NCBI RefSeq assembly: GCF_023845585.1
Contig: NZ_JAMQHS010000018.1
Span: 1 to 39,036 of the forward strand
Direction of reading: 5' to 3'
Source of the DNA: Clostridium sp. CMCC3677
GTDB taxonomy: Bacteria > Bacillota > Clostridia > Clostridiales > Clostridiaceae
DNA length: 39,036 nt
Positions 27,855 through 36,076 of the stretch are shown in pieces. The stretch's first letter is position 1. Every line of letters starts with the position of its first letter. The notes under the pieces are model-generated. The model made no database searches. It was not told where the DNA came from and saw only the letters and a list, made by a program, of their open reading frames with translations. Both the position numbers and the translations under genes were made by a program.

Positions 27855-28235
27855 TTACTCTATACCATATACCTCTTCTATTAGTAAAAGTTTTTCTTGC
27901 ACTATTTCTTTTTCATCCTCATGCTTTTCAATATAAAACTCACATGTAAAATATAAATATAAATACAACTCATCATAATCTATAATATCATAGCAGTCAT
28001 CACCTACATAAAATAAGACTTTATTTTCTCCAAAGTACTCATCATCATCTTTATTATAGTCTTCTGAATAAATTACCCCTAAGATTTGATTTCTTTCAGT
28101 TTCTTTACTTTTAAATTTTTCTAAATGTTTTAAAAATCCACTTCTATTTACATATGAATTTAAGACATCAAGAACTGTACCTTTATCTAAATAATTCTTC
28201 TTCATTCTCTCATTAAACTCTTTGTATTTATACAT
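27855..28235 (-). CDS. CdiI-like immunity protein (ribonuclease-toxin type)
   Basis: A 126-residue acidic protein beginning MYKYKEFNERMKKNYLDKGT. The C-terminal pattern GENKVLFYVGDDCYDIIDYD, followed by YLYLYFTCEFYIEKH and a helical end, resembles small Firmicute proteins annotated as ribonuclease-toxin immunity CdiI. That is a resemblance from memory, not an alignment. It lies 178 bp after the broken toxin end at 28414, in the normal toxin-then-immunity order. The gene looks intact with a GGGGGAA-type site upstream. Confidence 0.6.
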   Translation of the reverse strand: MYKYKEFNERMKKNYLDKGTVLDVLNSYVNRSGFLKHLEKFKSKETERNQILGVIYSEDYNKDDDEYFGENKVLFYVGDDCYDIIDYDELYLYLYFTCEFYIEKHEDEKEIVQEKLLLIEEVYGIE

Positions 28236-28413
28236 AACTATTCCCCCTATTAGTATAAAATATTAAATTTATTTATATCTTCTAAATCATCTTAGATTTC
28301 GCTTTTTCTTTTCTTGATTTTTTGAAATATGCTATCCTAATTGTACATCAAATATGCAAAAGTACTTAACTGTTATCTAAAAATTCTCAACTATTAGCTT
28401 AATATTGTGTCCA

Positions 28414-28770
28414 TTACAATACTGGCCAAGCATTTTCTACTACACCAGTATATGAATCTTGATATGCTTCAAATTTCAATACTTTTCCTTCATAATCTAC
28501 TTGCCCTTGAATTATTGTTTTATGTTGGTTTTCTAATGGAACCACCCTATTATTTAATAAACCTTCGTCTACAGCCTTTTTACTTAAATCAATTATTTCT
28601 TCATTAGAAATTCCTGCTGGATCATATACTGTTTTTTGTATGGTTTTTTCCCTCTGGTGGTATTTTCTTATATTCATCATTTCCTTTTTTACCTGTATAA
28701 TCCATTTTCTCATATTCCACTCTATGTCAAAAATTCCATCTATATCTGTGTAGTTCTTTCTATCAATATA
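28414..28770 (-). pseudogene. Frameshifted toxin C-terminus, type unassigned
   Basis: Three adjacent frames must be joined. YTDIDGIFDIE comes first, then VEYEKMDYTGKKGNDEYKK and IPPEGKNHTK in the next frame. After an A-run near 28630 the frame opened at 28713 continues with VYDPAGISNEEIIDLSKKA to YTGVVENAWPVL. The joined 110 or so residues look like a compact toxin domain ending at a conserved hydrophobic tail. It has no start codon. The CdiI-like gene downstream suggests an RNase, but no catalytic motif was recognised. Confidence 0.55.
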
Positions 28771-28788
28771 TATTTATTAGACTCATCA

Positions 28789-29254
28789 TTATTTGCTTAC
28801 AGATGACTTGCCTTTCATCATATCTTCATCAATTTCAAAATTATGATTTACTGAATTTACTATTTTAATTCTAAGTTTGGAATATTGATTAATTGACTGA
28901 AATTCTATAAATTTAGAATTAATTTCAAAATATATAAACCTTAAATCAGGATAAAACTCTGCTATACCATCTTCAATATCAATAAATCCTGTTAAATATA
29001 TATCATCAATATCATTATCTACTACTTTTTTAAATTTTCTATAATTTTTATTTCTCCTATTCTTTTATGCTCTGATATTATTTTTATAATAAGTATAACT
29101 TATTAAAGTTCTCCCATTAAAAAAATCCAACAGACAATTTAATATCCATTGGACTTTTATTCTTAACATAATAATTATCAAAAGAAATTATTATGTTATA
29201 ATCTATAAATTCTTTAGTTTTAACATTAAAATCATGAACAAATTTGATTTTCAT
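28789..29254 (-). pseudogene. Decayed putative immunity gene (about 150 codons, several frameshifts)
   Basis: ATG 29254 after AAGGTGGGGA encodes MKIKFVHDFNVKTKEFIDYN to LSVGFF and then TAA in a T7 run. The reading continues in other frames as NGRTLISYTYYKNN, ISEHKRIGEIKIIENLKK and VVDNDIDDIYLTGFIDIEDG, ending MMKGKSSVSK. Breaks fall at homopolymers. The joined protein is acidic and all in one order, so this is one decayed gene rather than chance frames. Confidence 0.55.
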
Positions 29255-29278
29255 TTTATTTATCCCCACCTTATACTT

Positions 29279-29722
29279 TTACTTTTCACATTTTATTTTC
29301 TTTATTTTTTCTAATTCTTCTATTGTAGGTTCCTTTTTTTCATCTTCTAACTGTCCTTGATCATTCCATTCTTTAAAGGCTTTTAATACACTAACTTCAC
29401 ATTCTGCCCAATAAGTCATTATGCCTTCCTCGTTCCATTCAATAATTTCACCATCAACTAACCCTTTTTTCATATCATAATATTTCTTTAGTTTTCCATT
29501 AAAATAAAATTCTATAGTTTGGATATCTTCTATACCATCAACGTAGAATGAATACGACTCAACTTCCCCGTTATCAAATAATGTATAACCTATTCCATTG
29601 TATGGTATTTCAGTATCCATTTCTACATTAAGGCCTGTCAAAAGGTCATATCCTATTTCGGTATATAACTCCTTACCTTTACTTAAAATTTCTTTCTTTG
29701 ATAATATATTCAATAATTTCAC
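29279..29722 (-). CDS. YwqK/MORN-like immunity (antitoxin) protein
   Basis: A 147-residue protein, or 144 if the TTG at 29713 is used; both starts follow AGAGGTGA. It carries loose MORN-like repeats: IEFYFNGKLKKYYDMKKGLV, DGEIIEWNEEGIMTYWAECE and LKAFKEWNDQGQL. Such repeats are typical of YwqK-type antitoxins that accompany polymorphic toxins. It follows a toxin-end remnant by 3 bp. The C-terminus is Lys-rich. Confidence 0.65.
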   Translation of the reverse strand: MKLLNILSKKEILSKGKELYTEIGYDLLTGLNVEMDTEIPYNGIGYTLFDNGEVESYSFYVDGIEDIQTIEFYFNGKLKKYYDMKKGLVDGEIIEWNEEGIMTYWAECEVSVLKAFKEWNDQGQLEDEKKEPTIEELEKIKKIKCEK

Positions 29723-29724
29723 CT

Positions 29725-29910
29725 CTACTTATCAAATTTTAAATTTGGATACTTTTTACTGTACAGCTCTGCTCCAATACCACTGTCTAATAATGTTAAC
29801 ATTTCTAATCCTATTTTAGTAGCCTCAAACGTTTCTTTATGCGGTGATTCATTTTTTAAATGTTCATGCAATAAATCTAAAGGTTTTCCTTTTTGTTCTT
29901 TTAGCTTACG
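29725..29910 (-). pseudogene. Startless C-terminal remnant ahead of the YwqK-like gene
   Basis: A 61-codon open stretch without a start: RKLKEQKGKPLDLLHEHLKN at the beginning and GIGAELYSKKYPNLKFDK at the end, stopping immediately before the YwqK-like gene. It is mainly helical in appearance and of unknown family. Its place fits the last part of a toxin whose front was deleted. Confidence 0.45.
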
Positions 29911-29962
29911 TTATCTTTTAATCCTAGTTATTTTGGTTTTTAAAAGTATTTCAGTACAATAA

Positions 29963-30000
29963 AAAAAGATTAATGCTCCAATTACTGAAACATTAACCTT
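29963..30000 (-). terminator. Type-2 cassette terminator
   Basis: The stem (AAGGTTAATGTTTC against GGAGCATTAATCTT on the minus strand, one G-T pair in the lower part and a seven-base loop) is followed by T7. It is nearly the same as the hairpin at 26076-26112. Confidence 0.78.
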
Positions 30001-30089
30001 TTTAACTTCTTTCACTGCATTATTTAGATTATGCATTATCAAATCCTCTTACTCTTATTGATTTAACTATACTCTGCTGTTATTGCTTT

Positions 30090-30401
30090 TTATGCAGTTA
30101 ATCTATTCTTTATTATGTATTTATTTATTTTTTCATCTAATGATTCCTTTTTTATTGGCTGAAAATTTATATTGTTATACTCATCTTTTTCTGCTTCAAA
30201 TAATATGCCATTATCACCTTCATATGATTTAGTATGAATGAAAAATTTTTCTTTTATTTCTTTTGGTATTCCATTTGGAAATGCAATACATTTACCTTTC
30301 GGCAAATTATGTTTACAGAAAAAATATTGAGATATATCTTTATTTTTTACGCCTTTATCTAAAGCCCATCTTTCTATTACTGATGCTGGTTTATCACTCA
30401 T
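30090..30401 (-). CDS. Putative immunity protein of the ADP-ribosyltransferase cassette
   Basis: A 103-residue basic protein, MSDKPASVIERWALDKGVKN at the start, with SQYFFCKHNLPKGKC and a Lys-rich end. Its ATG overlaps the stop of the upstream ADP-ribosyltransferase remnant as ATGA, the usual translational coupling of toxin and immunity. No family is recognised. It looks intact although its toxin is broken. Confidence 0.6.
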   Translation of the reverse strand: MSDKPASVIERWALDKGVKNKDISQYFFCKHNLPKGKCIAFPNGIPKEIKEKFFIHTKSYEGDNGILFEAEKDEYNNINFQPIKKESLDEKINKYIIKNRLTA

Positions 30402-30854
30402 TGTTTACTTACCTCCATTATTATATATTTATATACATCTTCTTCCCACGCTTTTGTAATTCTGTATTTCAATCCTCTCTCTAAAAGTATTTCAGCTTCA
30501 TCTATAGAACTAATAGAACTTATACTTTCACCATTAGTATTAGATACTTTTACATATTCAAATATTCCATCTTCATCATTTAGTATTGCAAAATTATCTG
30601 CTACTGATGGTTTTAAGCTTGTTGAAACATATCATTTATCTCTAAATATATATTCTTGATTTTTAATTATTTTATCCCAATTTTCTATTATATCTTCTTT
30701 TGTAAATCCTCTATATAGCTCAATTTCACTATTTATCTTTCCTTTTTGCTATTGAACTATCAAGATTCTTAATTGTTTTTATTAAATCATCATCAACCTC
30801 ACTATTTCTTAATCCTGCATTTAATCTCTCATAAATATCATTTAACTCTAGTAA
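30398..30854 (-). pseudogene. ADP-ribosyltransferase toxin C-terminus, frameshifted and with a nonsense codon
   Basis: The first part LELNDIYERLNAGLRNSEVD to SSIAKRKDK ends at TAG (30729-30731). One frame away it continues GKINSEIELYRGFTKEDIIE to FRDK, then TGA (30632-30634), then YVSTSLKPSVADNFAILNDE and ISSIDEAEILLERGLKYRIT. These match the order of the exoenzyme-type ART domain: Arg in LYRGF, the STS motif, and the catalytic E-x-E in EAEILLERG. All key residues remain, so two point lesions separate it from an intact domain. No start codon is present. Confidence 0.75.
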
Positions 30855-31468
30855 TTATCTATAGTATTTAGTATCTCTTTACTACAAGATCCACTCATAT
30901 ATATTTCCATTAATAAATTTTCAACTTCTGGTTCTTTATACAACTTTATATTGTCAACTATTACCTCTAATAAGTACTTATTAACATCCATTACTTTATT
31001 GTACATGTTATTTGAAAATTTGATAATATCTTGTTTTGAAGCTTCTTTAAAAAACGCTTTTAATTGCATCTCAATATTTTCATTATTAAATCCTAATTCA
31101 TTAATATTAATCATAATATCTTCTATTGATAATTCATCTGAAATAACATCTACCATTACTTTTTCTAACTGAACTATAGCAATTCTTGAATCCTCATTTT
31201 CAAGATAAAATCGATAAAAAAATTCTTTATCTAAGCCATTATACGTATAATGTATAGTATCTGCATCTATATCTTTACTGTAATTTTCCAACAAAACACT
31301 CTCAGTAGAAAAGTTATCAATTGTTTTCCATAACAAACTTCTACAATCATCATAAATTCTAAATTTCATTATTCCAGTTTGAATATTCTCTTCGCATTCA
31401 ACAACAGGATATAACTGATTAACACTTATTCCTTCTTTTTCTATGTTTCTTTTAGATTTTAAAATCAT
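30848..31468 (-). CDS. Putative immunity protein (206 aa)
   Basis: The chosen start is ATG 31468 after ATAGGAGTGA; the frame is open 16 codons further up to a TTG, without a site. The 206-residue protein starts MILKSKRNIEKEGISVNQLY, has an N-terminal beta-rich half and a helical C-terminal half (KAFFKEASKQDIIKFSNNMY). ATG overlaps the stop of the upstream toxin-end remnant as ATGA. Its family is unknown. Its end overlaps the open stretch of the ART remnant by 7 bp. Confidence 0.6.
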   Translation of the reverse strand: MILKSKRNIEKEGISVNQLYPVVECEENIQTGIMKFRIYDDCRSLLWKTIDNFSTESVLLENYSKDIDADTIHYTYNGLDKEFFYRFYLENEDSRIAIVQLEKVMVDVISDELSIEDIMININELGFNNENIEMQLKAFFKEASKQDIIKFSNNMYNKVMDVNKYLLEVIVDNIKLYKEPEVENLLMEIYMSGSCSKEILNTIDNY

Positions 31469-31584
31469 TTTCTCACTCCTATCGGAATCAAATTCTCGTC
31501 CAAATCTACAATCCAAAAACCATCCTTATCTGTTACGGTACTCTTTAATCTCTTTATTATATTGTGGTAAATCTCCTTTATCAA
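31465..31584 (-). pseudogene. Toxin C-terminal remnant, frameshifted
   Basis: Forty codons ending KDGFWIVDLDENLIPIGVRK with the stop coupled to the next ATG as ATGA. In the first half the frame reading GDLPQYNKEIKEYRNR looks more protein-like, so a single-base shift near 31530 is suspected. The toxin type cannot be assigned from so little. Confidence 0.45.
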
Positions 31585-31613
31585 TTACTTAAATATGTTA
31601 ACTATAAAAAAAT

Positions 31614-31648
31614 AATGAACCATCCTACTTAATTTCAGCTGATTCATT
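31614..31648 (-). terminator. Type-1 cassette terminator (degenerate)
   Basis: AATGAACCATC and GCTGATTCATT can pair with wobbles, and T7 follows on the minus strand. It is a copy of the family also seen at 33555, 35734 and 38834. Confidence 0.6.
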
Positions 31649-31793
31649 TAATTTCCTGAATACATTATTACAATTATACAGTAAGTTCATTTAACCCATA
31701 TATTGATTTTTAAATTATCTAGAAATACCTTCTATTTATACAGTTAAATACTCATTAAATTGTTTCTAAATTAATACATACTGTCATTATATC

Positions 31794-32510
31794 TTACCAT
31801 GAATAATCTAGATACAAATCTGGTACTGACATTGACGGAATACCAATATTTGATAATTCCTTTGCGAATTTATCAATGAAACTATTAGTACATCTTGATG
31901 GCTTTTCTAAAAATTTAATTGAATATCCACTTCTCGTTCTAACAAAGCTAGAAATATTTAGTTCAGTTAATATTTCTGCTAGATATTCTCCTCTGTTAGT
32001 AAAAACAAATAGTTTATTAGTCTCATTATTGTATTCTACTTTATCAGGCTTCAAATTATTATATAAATTATTTATTTTACCTTTAAATTCTTCTAACTTA
32101 AACTTATCAACTTGAATATTATTATTTGTAATCATAGTATCAAGTTCTATTGTTTTAATATTTCGTTGTAACTCACTAGTTGTACTCATATACTCCTCTA
32201 ACTTGTATTTTACAAACTTAGTTATTATAGATATTTCATTTAGTATAATTTCCATAGCATCATCATCTACATCTGTATTTTTACAAATATTCTCAGCTAA
32301 TAAATCAATAGTTATGTTCTTATCATTTTCTTGTATGAATATTCTAATCCCCAAATTATACATATTGTAATTTACTTTTAAATTTATGCACTTGTAATTT
32401 GCTGGATTTAAAAAATTACACTCACTAATACATTTAATATATTGAGTCTGTATGTTGTTGATTTCATTTACTAATATAATATTATCAAAATCTATTTTTT
32501 TCATTTTCAT
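31794..32510 (-). CDS. Putative immunity protein (238 aa)
   Basis: A 238-residue soluble protein, MKMKKIDFDNIILVNEINNI at the start, with a long central helix (KYKLEEYMSTTSELQRNIKT) and a C-terminal NRGEYLAEILTELNISSFVR. AAGAGAAAGCAGAG precedes ATG 32510. It follows the EndoU-like fragment by 18 bp, so an immunity role is inferred from position alone. No homologue is recognised. Confidence 0.55.
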   Translation of the reverse strand: MKMKKIDFDNIILVNEINNIQTQYIKCISECNFLNPANYKCINLKVNYNMYNLGIRIFIQENDKNITIDLLAENICKNTDVDDDAMEIILNEISIITKFVKYKLEEYMSTTSELQRNIKTIELDTMITNNNIQVDKFKLEEFKGKINNLYNNLKPDKVEYNNETNKLFVFTNRGEYLAEILTELNISSFVRTRSGYSIKFLEKPSRCTNSFIDKFAKELSNIGIPSMSVPDLYLDYSW

Positions 32511-32528
32511 CTCTGCTTTCTCTTAAAT

Positions 32529-32730
32529 TTATTTTAATGTATCAACATGAACTGGATATGCAGTAATAATATCTGAAATATTACATTTTTCAGCATTCCT
32601 ATATAAATACATTTCAATTGTTATTCCATTATCAGCCACCCCAATATAATGCCACCCATTTGCAGTTCCGACATTCTTTACAACACCTTTAAATATATGG
32701 TCAACTGTATCATTCATACGGTATTTTAGT
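32529..32730 (-). pseudogene. EndoU-like toxin fragment, out of frame with its pre-toxin
   Basis: From about 32730 the frame reads LKYRMNDTVDHIFKGVVKNV, then GTANGWHYIGVADNGITIEM, and stops at VDTLK. H-I-F-x-G followed about 15 residues later by G-W-H matches the paired histidines of bacterial EndoU ribonucleases. The usual C-terminal half (a Tyr/Thr-rich strand ending in F-F-P-x-x-W) is absent. The pre-toxin gene ends in another frame with its TGA overlapping ATG 32717, so a one-base shift explains the split. Confidence 0.55.
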
Positions 32731-33474
32731 TGGAAGTGATTTATTAGCCTCAGTTGCTCCCTTAGTATTCTTTAATCTATTTAATTCACCTATTTTATTT
32801 ACTGTATTTTTAGTCTTATTAGCAATTTTATCACCAAATTTTAATATATTCTGTGCTTTACCTGAAAATTTAGCTAGTGATATTCCGGATTTAGCAATGT
32901 TTATTAGCCCATGTCCTGCTATTACAGTATCAATCAAAATTAAGCCTACACTAGTAGCTTTGCTTACATTATCAAATACATCTTTGTTAGGTGCTTTTTC
33001 TCTTAATTTATCATAGTCTTCAGCATCTCTTCTATCATCTTCTGCATACATATCCCTTAATTTTCTGTTAGATTTAGAATCAACTGCACATTGATCATAG
33101 TTTAATCCTAAAACCTTTTCTCCAAACTCTAAACTAGTATCTCTTGTGAATGTACTGAATTTTGATATTCCCCCACCTAGTGCATAAAAAGTACTTGTTA
33201 ACGTGGCCTTACTTTCACGTCCCATATTTTCTAATCCATCTATTACAGAATTATGCCCTTTATAACTACTTTTATCATATGCTTTAAATGCACTTACTCC
33301 TCCAGCACACGGTGCTGATTTGCCTACTTCCCCTAGAATGTATTCACCATCTAATGATTTAAATTTTACCATTGTGCCTTCTTTATATTTCTTAGTTGCA
33401 TCAAAAGTTGCTATATCCATTCTTTTTTCTAGCTCTGATCCTGATATTGGAATTCCCTTATAAGTTTTAGGCAT
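32710..33474 (-). CDS. Pre-toxin domain protein (class B), probably the N-terminal part of a split toxin
   Basis: A 254-residue open frame starting MPKTYKGIPISGSELEKRMD, with AYDKSSYKGHNSVIDGLENM, a helical region and a hydrophobic stretch (SVGLILIDTVIAGHGLINIA). It ends KSLPTKIPYE in a frame that misses the EndoU-like end. The opening is the class-B pre-toxin also found at 25512-25880, and is homologous to the class-A form of the larger cassettes. The spike tail usually present upstream is missing: GTACCTTTA, the end of that shared leader, is joined almost directly to the ATG. There is no good ribosome binding site, so expression is doubtful. Confidence 0.6.
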   Translation of the reverse strand: MPKTYKGIPISGSELEKRMDIATFDATKKYKEGTMVKFKSLDGEYILGEVGKSAPCAGGVSAFKAYDKSSYKGHNSVIDGLENMGRESKATLTSTFYALGGGISKFSTFTRDTSLEFGEKVLGLNYDQCAVDSKSNRKLRDMYAEDDRRDAEDYDKLREKAPNKDVFDNVSKATSVGLILIDTVIAGHGLINIAKSGISLAKFSGKAQNILKFGDKIANKTKNTVNKIGELNRLKNTKGATEANKSLPTKIPYE

Positions 33475-33554
33475 TTTAATAACTCATAAAGGTACTAGTG
33501 TCGATTTACAATAACATTATTTATCAGACACTTATATCTTCAGAACTGCTAAAA

Positions 33555-33604
33555 AAAATGAAATGAATCAGCCTACTTAAATTTCAGCTGATTCATTTCA
33601 TTTT
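33555..33604 (-). terminator. Type-1 cassette terminator, best copy
   Basis: A perfect 18-bp stem (33555-33572 with 33587-33604) followed by T8 on the minus strand. It separates the pentapeptide-repeat gene from the class-B cassette and would block read-through into it. Confidence 0.9.
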
Positions 33605-33783
33605 TCACTGCATTGTTACAATTATTCATATAGATTATTCCATTTTAACATAAATATACTAATTTAGGTATATTATGAATTGTATTAGGATATATTTATT
33701 ATTTTTAGCTAGTATCATCTAAATTTTGTAGTTACTATATACCAAATACCAATTTTTTTATTAATCTAGTTTCTTATTATTTT
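33605..33783. other. Spacer between cassettes, no gene seen
   Basis: AT-rich sequence between the terminator and the pentapeptide-repeat gene. Six-frame inspection shows only short interrupted frames. Confidence 0.4.
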
Positions 33784-34377
33784 TTATGAACAATTTTCTA
33801 TTATCCATTTCTTTGCCTGCTCTTCTTCCAACAAAATTGGTTCTTCAAGTGTACCAATATTAATACTTTCAAAGTGAGCTTCTTCTATACCTTTAATATT
33901 TGTTAATGTCACTCCGTTTAATATCGTTTCTTCAAATGTCGCCACGCTTATATCTACATTATCTAGTCTTGCATTACTAAAATCCGTTAAGTAAAAATAA
34001 GCATTTATTAAATTGCAATCTACTAAATCAGTATTTCTAAATATTGCTTCCAAGCAATCACTTTTACTAAATCTAACTCTTTTTAAATTTGCATTAGAAA
34101 AATTAGTATATGATAAATCTGATTTATAAAAATCACAAGCATCCAAATTAGTATTTTTATAAGTTGACGAACATAAAAGCGATGCATGAAAATCCATGCT
34201 TTTCAAGTTAAGATTATCAAAAGTGCATTCTACTATGTTCGCTTGTTCTAACAATTTGTCAGAAAAATCAAAATTACTAAAGTCTACCTCCTCCAAACAT
34301 AACTTTTTGCCTTCTTTACCACTTGTTTCAACCCATTTTTTATGCAATTCAAATTTACTAATAATATTATCTTCCAT
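33784..34377 (-). CDS. Pentapeptide-repeat immunity protein
   Basis: A 197-residue protein from ATG 34377, chosen because AAGGAGGAAGCAG stands directly ahead; the frame is open eight codons further. Residues about 35-170 show A(D/N)LxX-type pentapeptides: SNFDF, ANIVECTFDN, LKSMDFHASL, TNLDACDFYK, SDLSYTNFSN, ANLKRVRFSK, TDLVDCNLIN. These build a right-handed quadrilateral beta helix. The fold can mimic DNA and is known among toxin-immunity proteins. It lies 11 bp after the nuclease-like toxin, so it is probably that toxin's cognate inhibitor. The C-terminus is an acidic helical tail. Confidence 0.78.
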   Translation of the reverse strand: MEDNIISKFELHKKWVETSGKEGKKLCLEEVDFSNFDFSDKLLEQANIVECTFDNLNLKSMDFHASLLCSSTYKNTNLDACDFYKSDLSYTNFSNANLKRVRFSKSDCLEAIFRNTDLVDCNLINAYFYLTDFSNARLDNVDISVATFEETILNGVTLTNIKGIEEAHFESINIGTLEEPILLEEEQAKKWIIENCS

Positions 34378-34388
34378 CTGCTTCCTCC

Positions 34389-35673
34389 TTAAGGATACCA
34401 TATTATTCTATCTGCTATTCCTGCTTCATCAATTGCTTTTTTCAATTGTTCAATATGTTCAGGCACCAATTTTCGTGCATCAATAATCACATTATTCCCA
34501 TTCTTAAACTCTTTTTGTATCTTCTTCATACCGTTTTTTATTGTAAATGCACCTCTTTTGGGATTTGTTATTGGTATTCCATTATCCCCACTTGGATATG
34601 ATTCAAAGCTTTTTACATCCCATTTAAAACCAGTTATTGTATCAATAAATTCTGCACCCTTATCTATTTGAGTATCACGAACAATGTTTCCTAAATCTCC
34701 TCTTTCTTCTAATGCAAGACCTACTTCTCTTTCTTTTAATCCTTGTTCTTCTATTTTAAATTCATGAGAAGGGTCTCTTGCTAAATCCTCTAACTCTGTT
34801 TGAGTTCTTCCACCTGTATAAGTTTTACCTGCCGCCTTAGTTTCATTCCCTTGAGCTTTATTTTCTTTCCCCTTATTATTTGAACTACTTTCTTTCTCAT
34901 AATTTTTCTTATTGGTAGCATTATTATTTTTATCTGTTTCTTTACTACTTCCGTTATTTGAACCTTTTGAAAAATTATAAGCTCCAAGCCCTAATTCTGC
35001 TCCACCAATTCCAATTCTTACTGCTGAACCTATATTAACTATTTCAACGGAGCTAGATATTGCTAATGTACCTTTTGTACCATTTAATATTGGTAATGAA
35101 CCACTACCCATGTTAGATATATTTCCAGGTGATTTACATATGTTACCTGCACCTTTTACTGCCATGAATAAATTTATATCTATGCTATATGCATCATATG
35201 CCTGCTTGAGTCTTTACTAGTATCCCTTTATATACTTTTTTTGAATCAAATACTTCAATATCACTTCTATTTTTTAATGCTACTCCTGATTTGGGTACAC
35301 CATTATACATATTAGATTGCATAACAACATTTAGCATTACATTACTTCCAAGAATACTTAGCGATAATAATTCATTTTTGTATTCAAGTTCTGCTAATGC
35401 CTCAGCTACTCAATTTTGTGGATCATCATCTGTAAATTTCTCAAATGATTCTCTACAGCTTCCATTTTCATATACTGCATTACTTTGATTATAGCATTCT
35501 CCTTCAAGTGAAATATAGCTTGATTTACTTTTTTGAACTAATACTTTATTGCTTCCACTTATGGATACACTTCCTCCACTTAAGCTTATTCCACCTGATA
35601 CTCCTAAGTTTAAATTTCTTGAGCTACTTATATTAATTCTATCATTTATTTTACTGACTCCTAAAGGTACTAG
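34389..35673 (-). pseudogene. Toxin cassette: spike tail + deleted pre-toxin + PD-(D/E)XK-like toxin
   Basis: From 35673 the frame reads LVPLGVSKINDR, the beta-strand-rich tail and SYISLEGECYNQSNAVYENG to DDDPQN, TGA, then VAEALAELEY and the class-A pre-toxin to KTQAG. There a 308-bp deletion relative to the cassette at 37148 shifts the frame. The last 258 residues (from ATG 35165, end 34389) are intact: MAVKGAGNICKSPGNISNMG, a Ser/Asn/Lys linker ending NETKAAGK, then the toxin. GAEFIDTITGFKWDVKSFES holds an E...D-x-K pattern of PD-(D/E)XK nucleases, and the end is EHIEQLKKAIDEAGIADRII with WYP. The toxin part could still be made alone from 35165. Confidence 0.7.
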
Positions 35674-35937
35674 TATCGATTTACAATAACATTATTTATC
35701 AGACACTTATATCTTCAGAACTGCTAAAAAAATAATGAACCAACCTACTTAAATTTCAGCTGATTCATTTTTCACTACATTATTAATATTATTCAGTCAT
35801 TTATCTATAGTATTTATTAATCCCTCTTGTATAGTGAGTTTATACATTATGTTTTGTTATCATTCTCATATAAAACAGCCTGTAACTTGTCATAAATAAT
35901 CATTAAAACTTAATCCAATGATTATTTTATTTGTTGT
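34823..35937 (-). repeat. Long direct repeat, copy 1 (partner 37610-39036)
   Basis: From the linker end (ACCTGCC on + at 34826) to about 35937 the sequence is nearly the same as 37610-39036, apart from one 308-bp deletion and scattered substitutions. It covers the terminator, the spike tail, the pre-toxin and the linker. The partner reaches the window edge, so the true repeat is longer. Confidence 0.85.
35734..35768 (-). terminator. Type-1 cassette terminator
   Basis: AATGAACCAAC pairs with GCTGATTCATT (11 bp, two G-T wobbles), followed by T7 on the minus strand, directly upstream of the spike-tail repeat. Confidence 0.7.
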
Positions 35938-36076
35938 ATTTTAAAAATAATTTTTATTTTTATATTTTGAGTAAGCAACTGATTCGTCTCCACACTCTTC
36001 AAATATTTTATTATTAATACTTTTATTTAAGTTATATAATTCTTATATTTTATTTTGCAGTTAATTTATATATCTA
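35769..36076. other. Spacer downstream of the DUF600 gene
   Basis: The first 170 bp belong to the long direct repeat (counterpart 38870-39036). The remaining part, to 36076, is AT-rich with no open frame of note and no recognisable RNA. Confidence 0.45.

Noticed and set aside
28407..28607. Plus-strand open frames in the array, such as 28407-28607, 34196-34486, 35445-35636 and 38545-38736
   Set aside because: They lie antisense to toxin or immunity frames, are Leu/Phe/Ser-rich translations of AT-rich complements, and have no ribosome binding site.
25920..35410. TGA read as tryptophan (alternative code) or selenocysteine
   Set aside because: In the housekeeping genes TGA was not found in frame, and the array shows TAA, TAG and frameshifts as well, so these are ordinary disabling mutations or natural stops.
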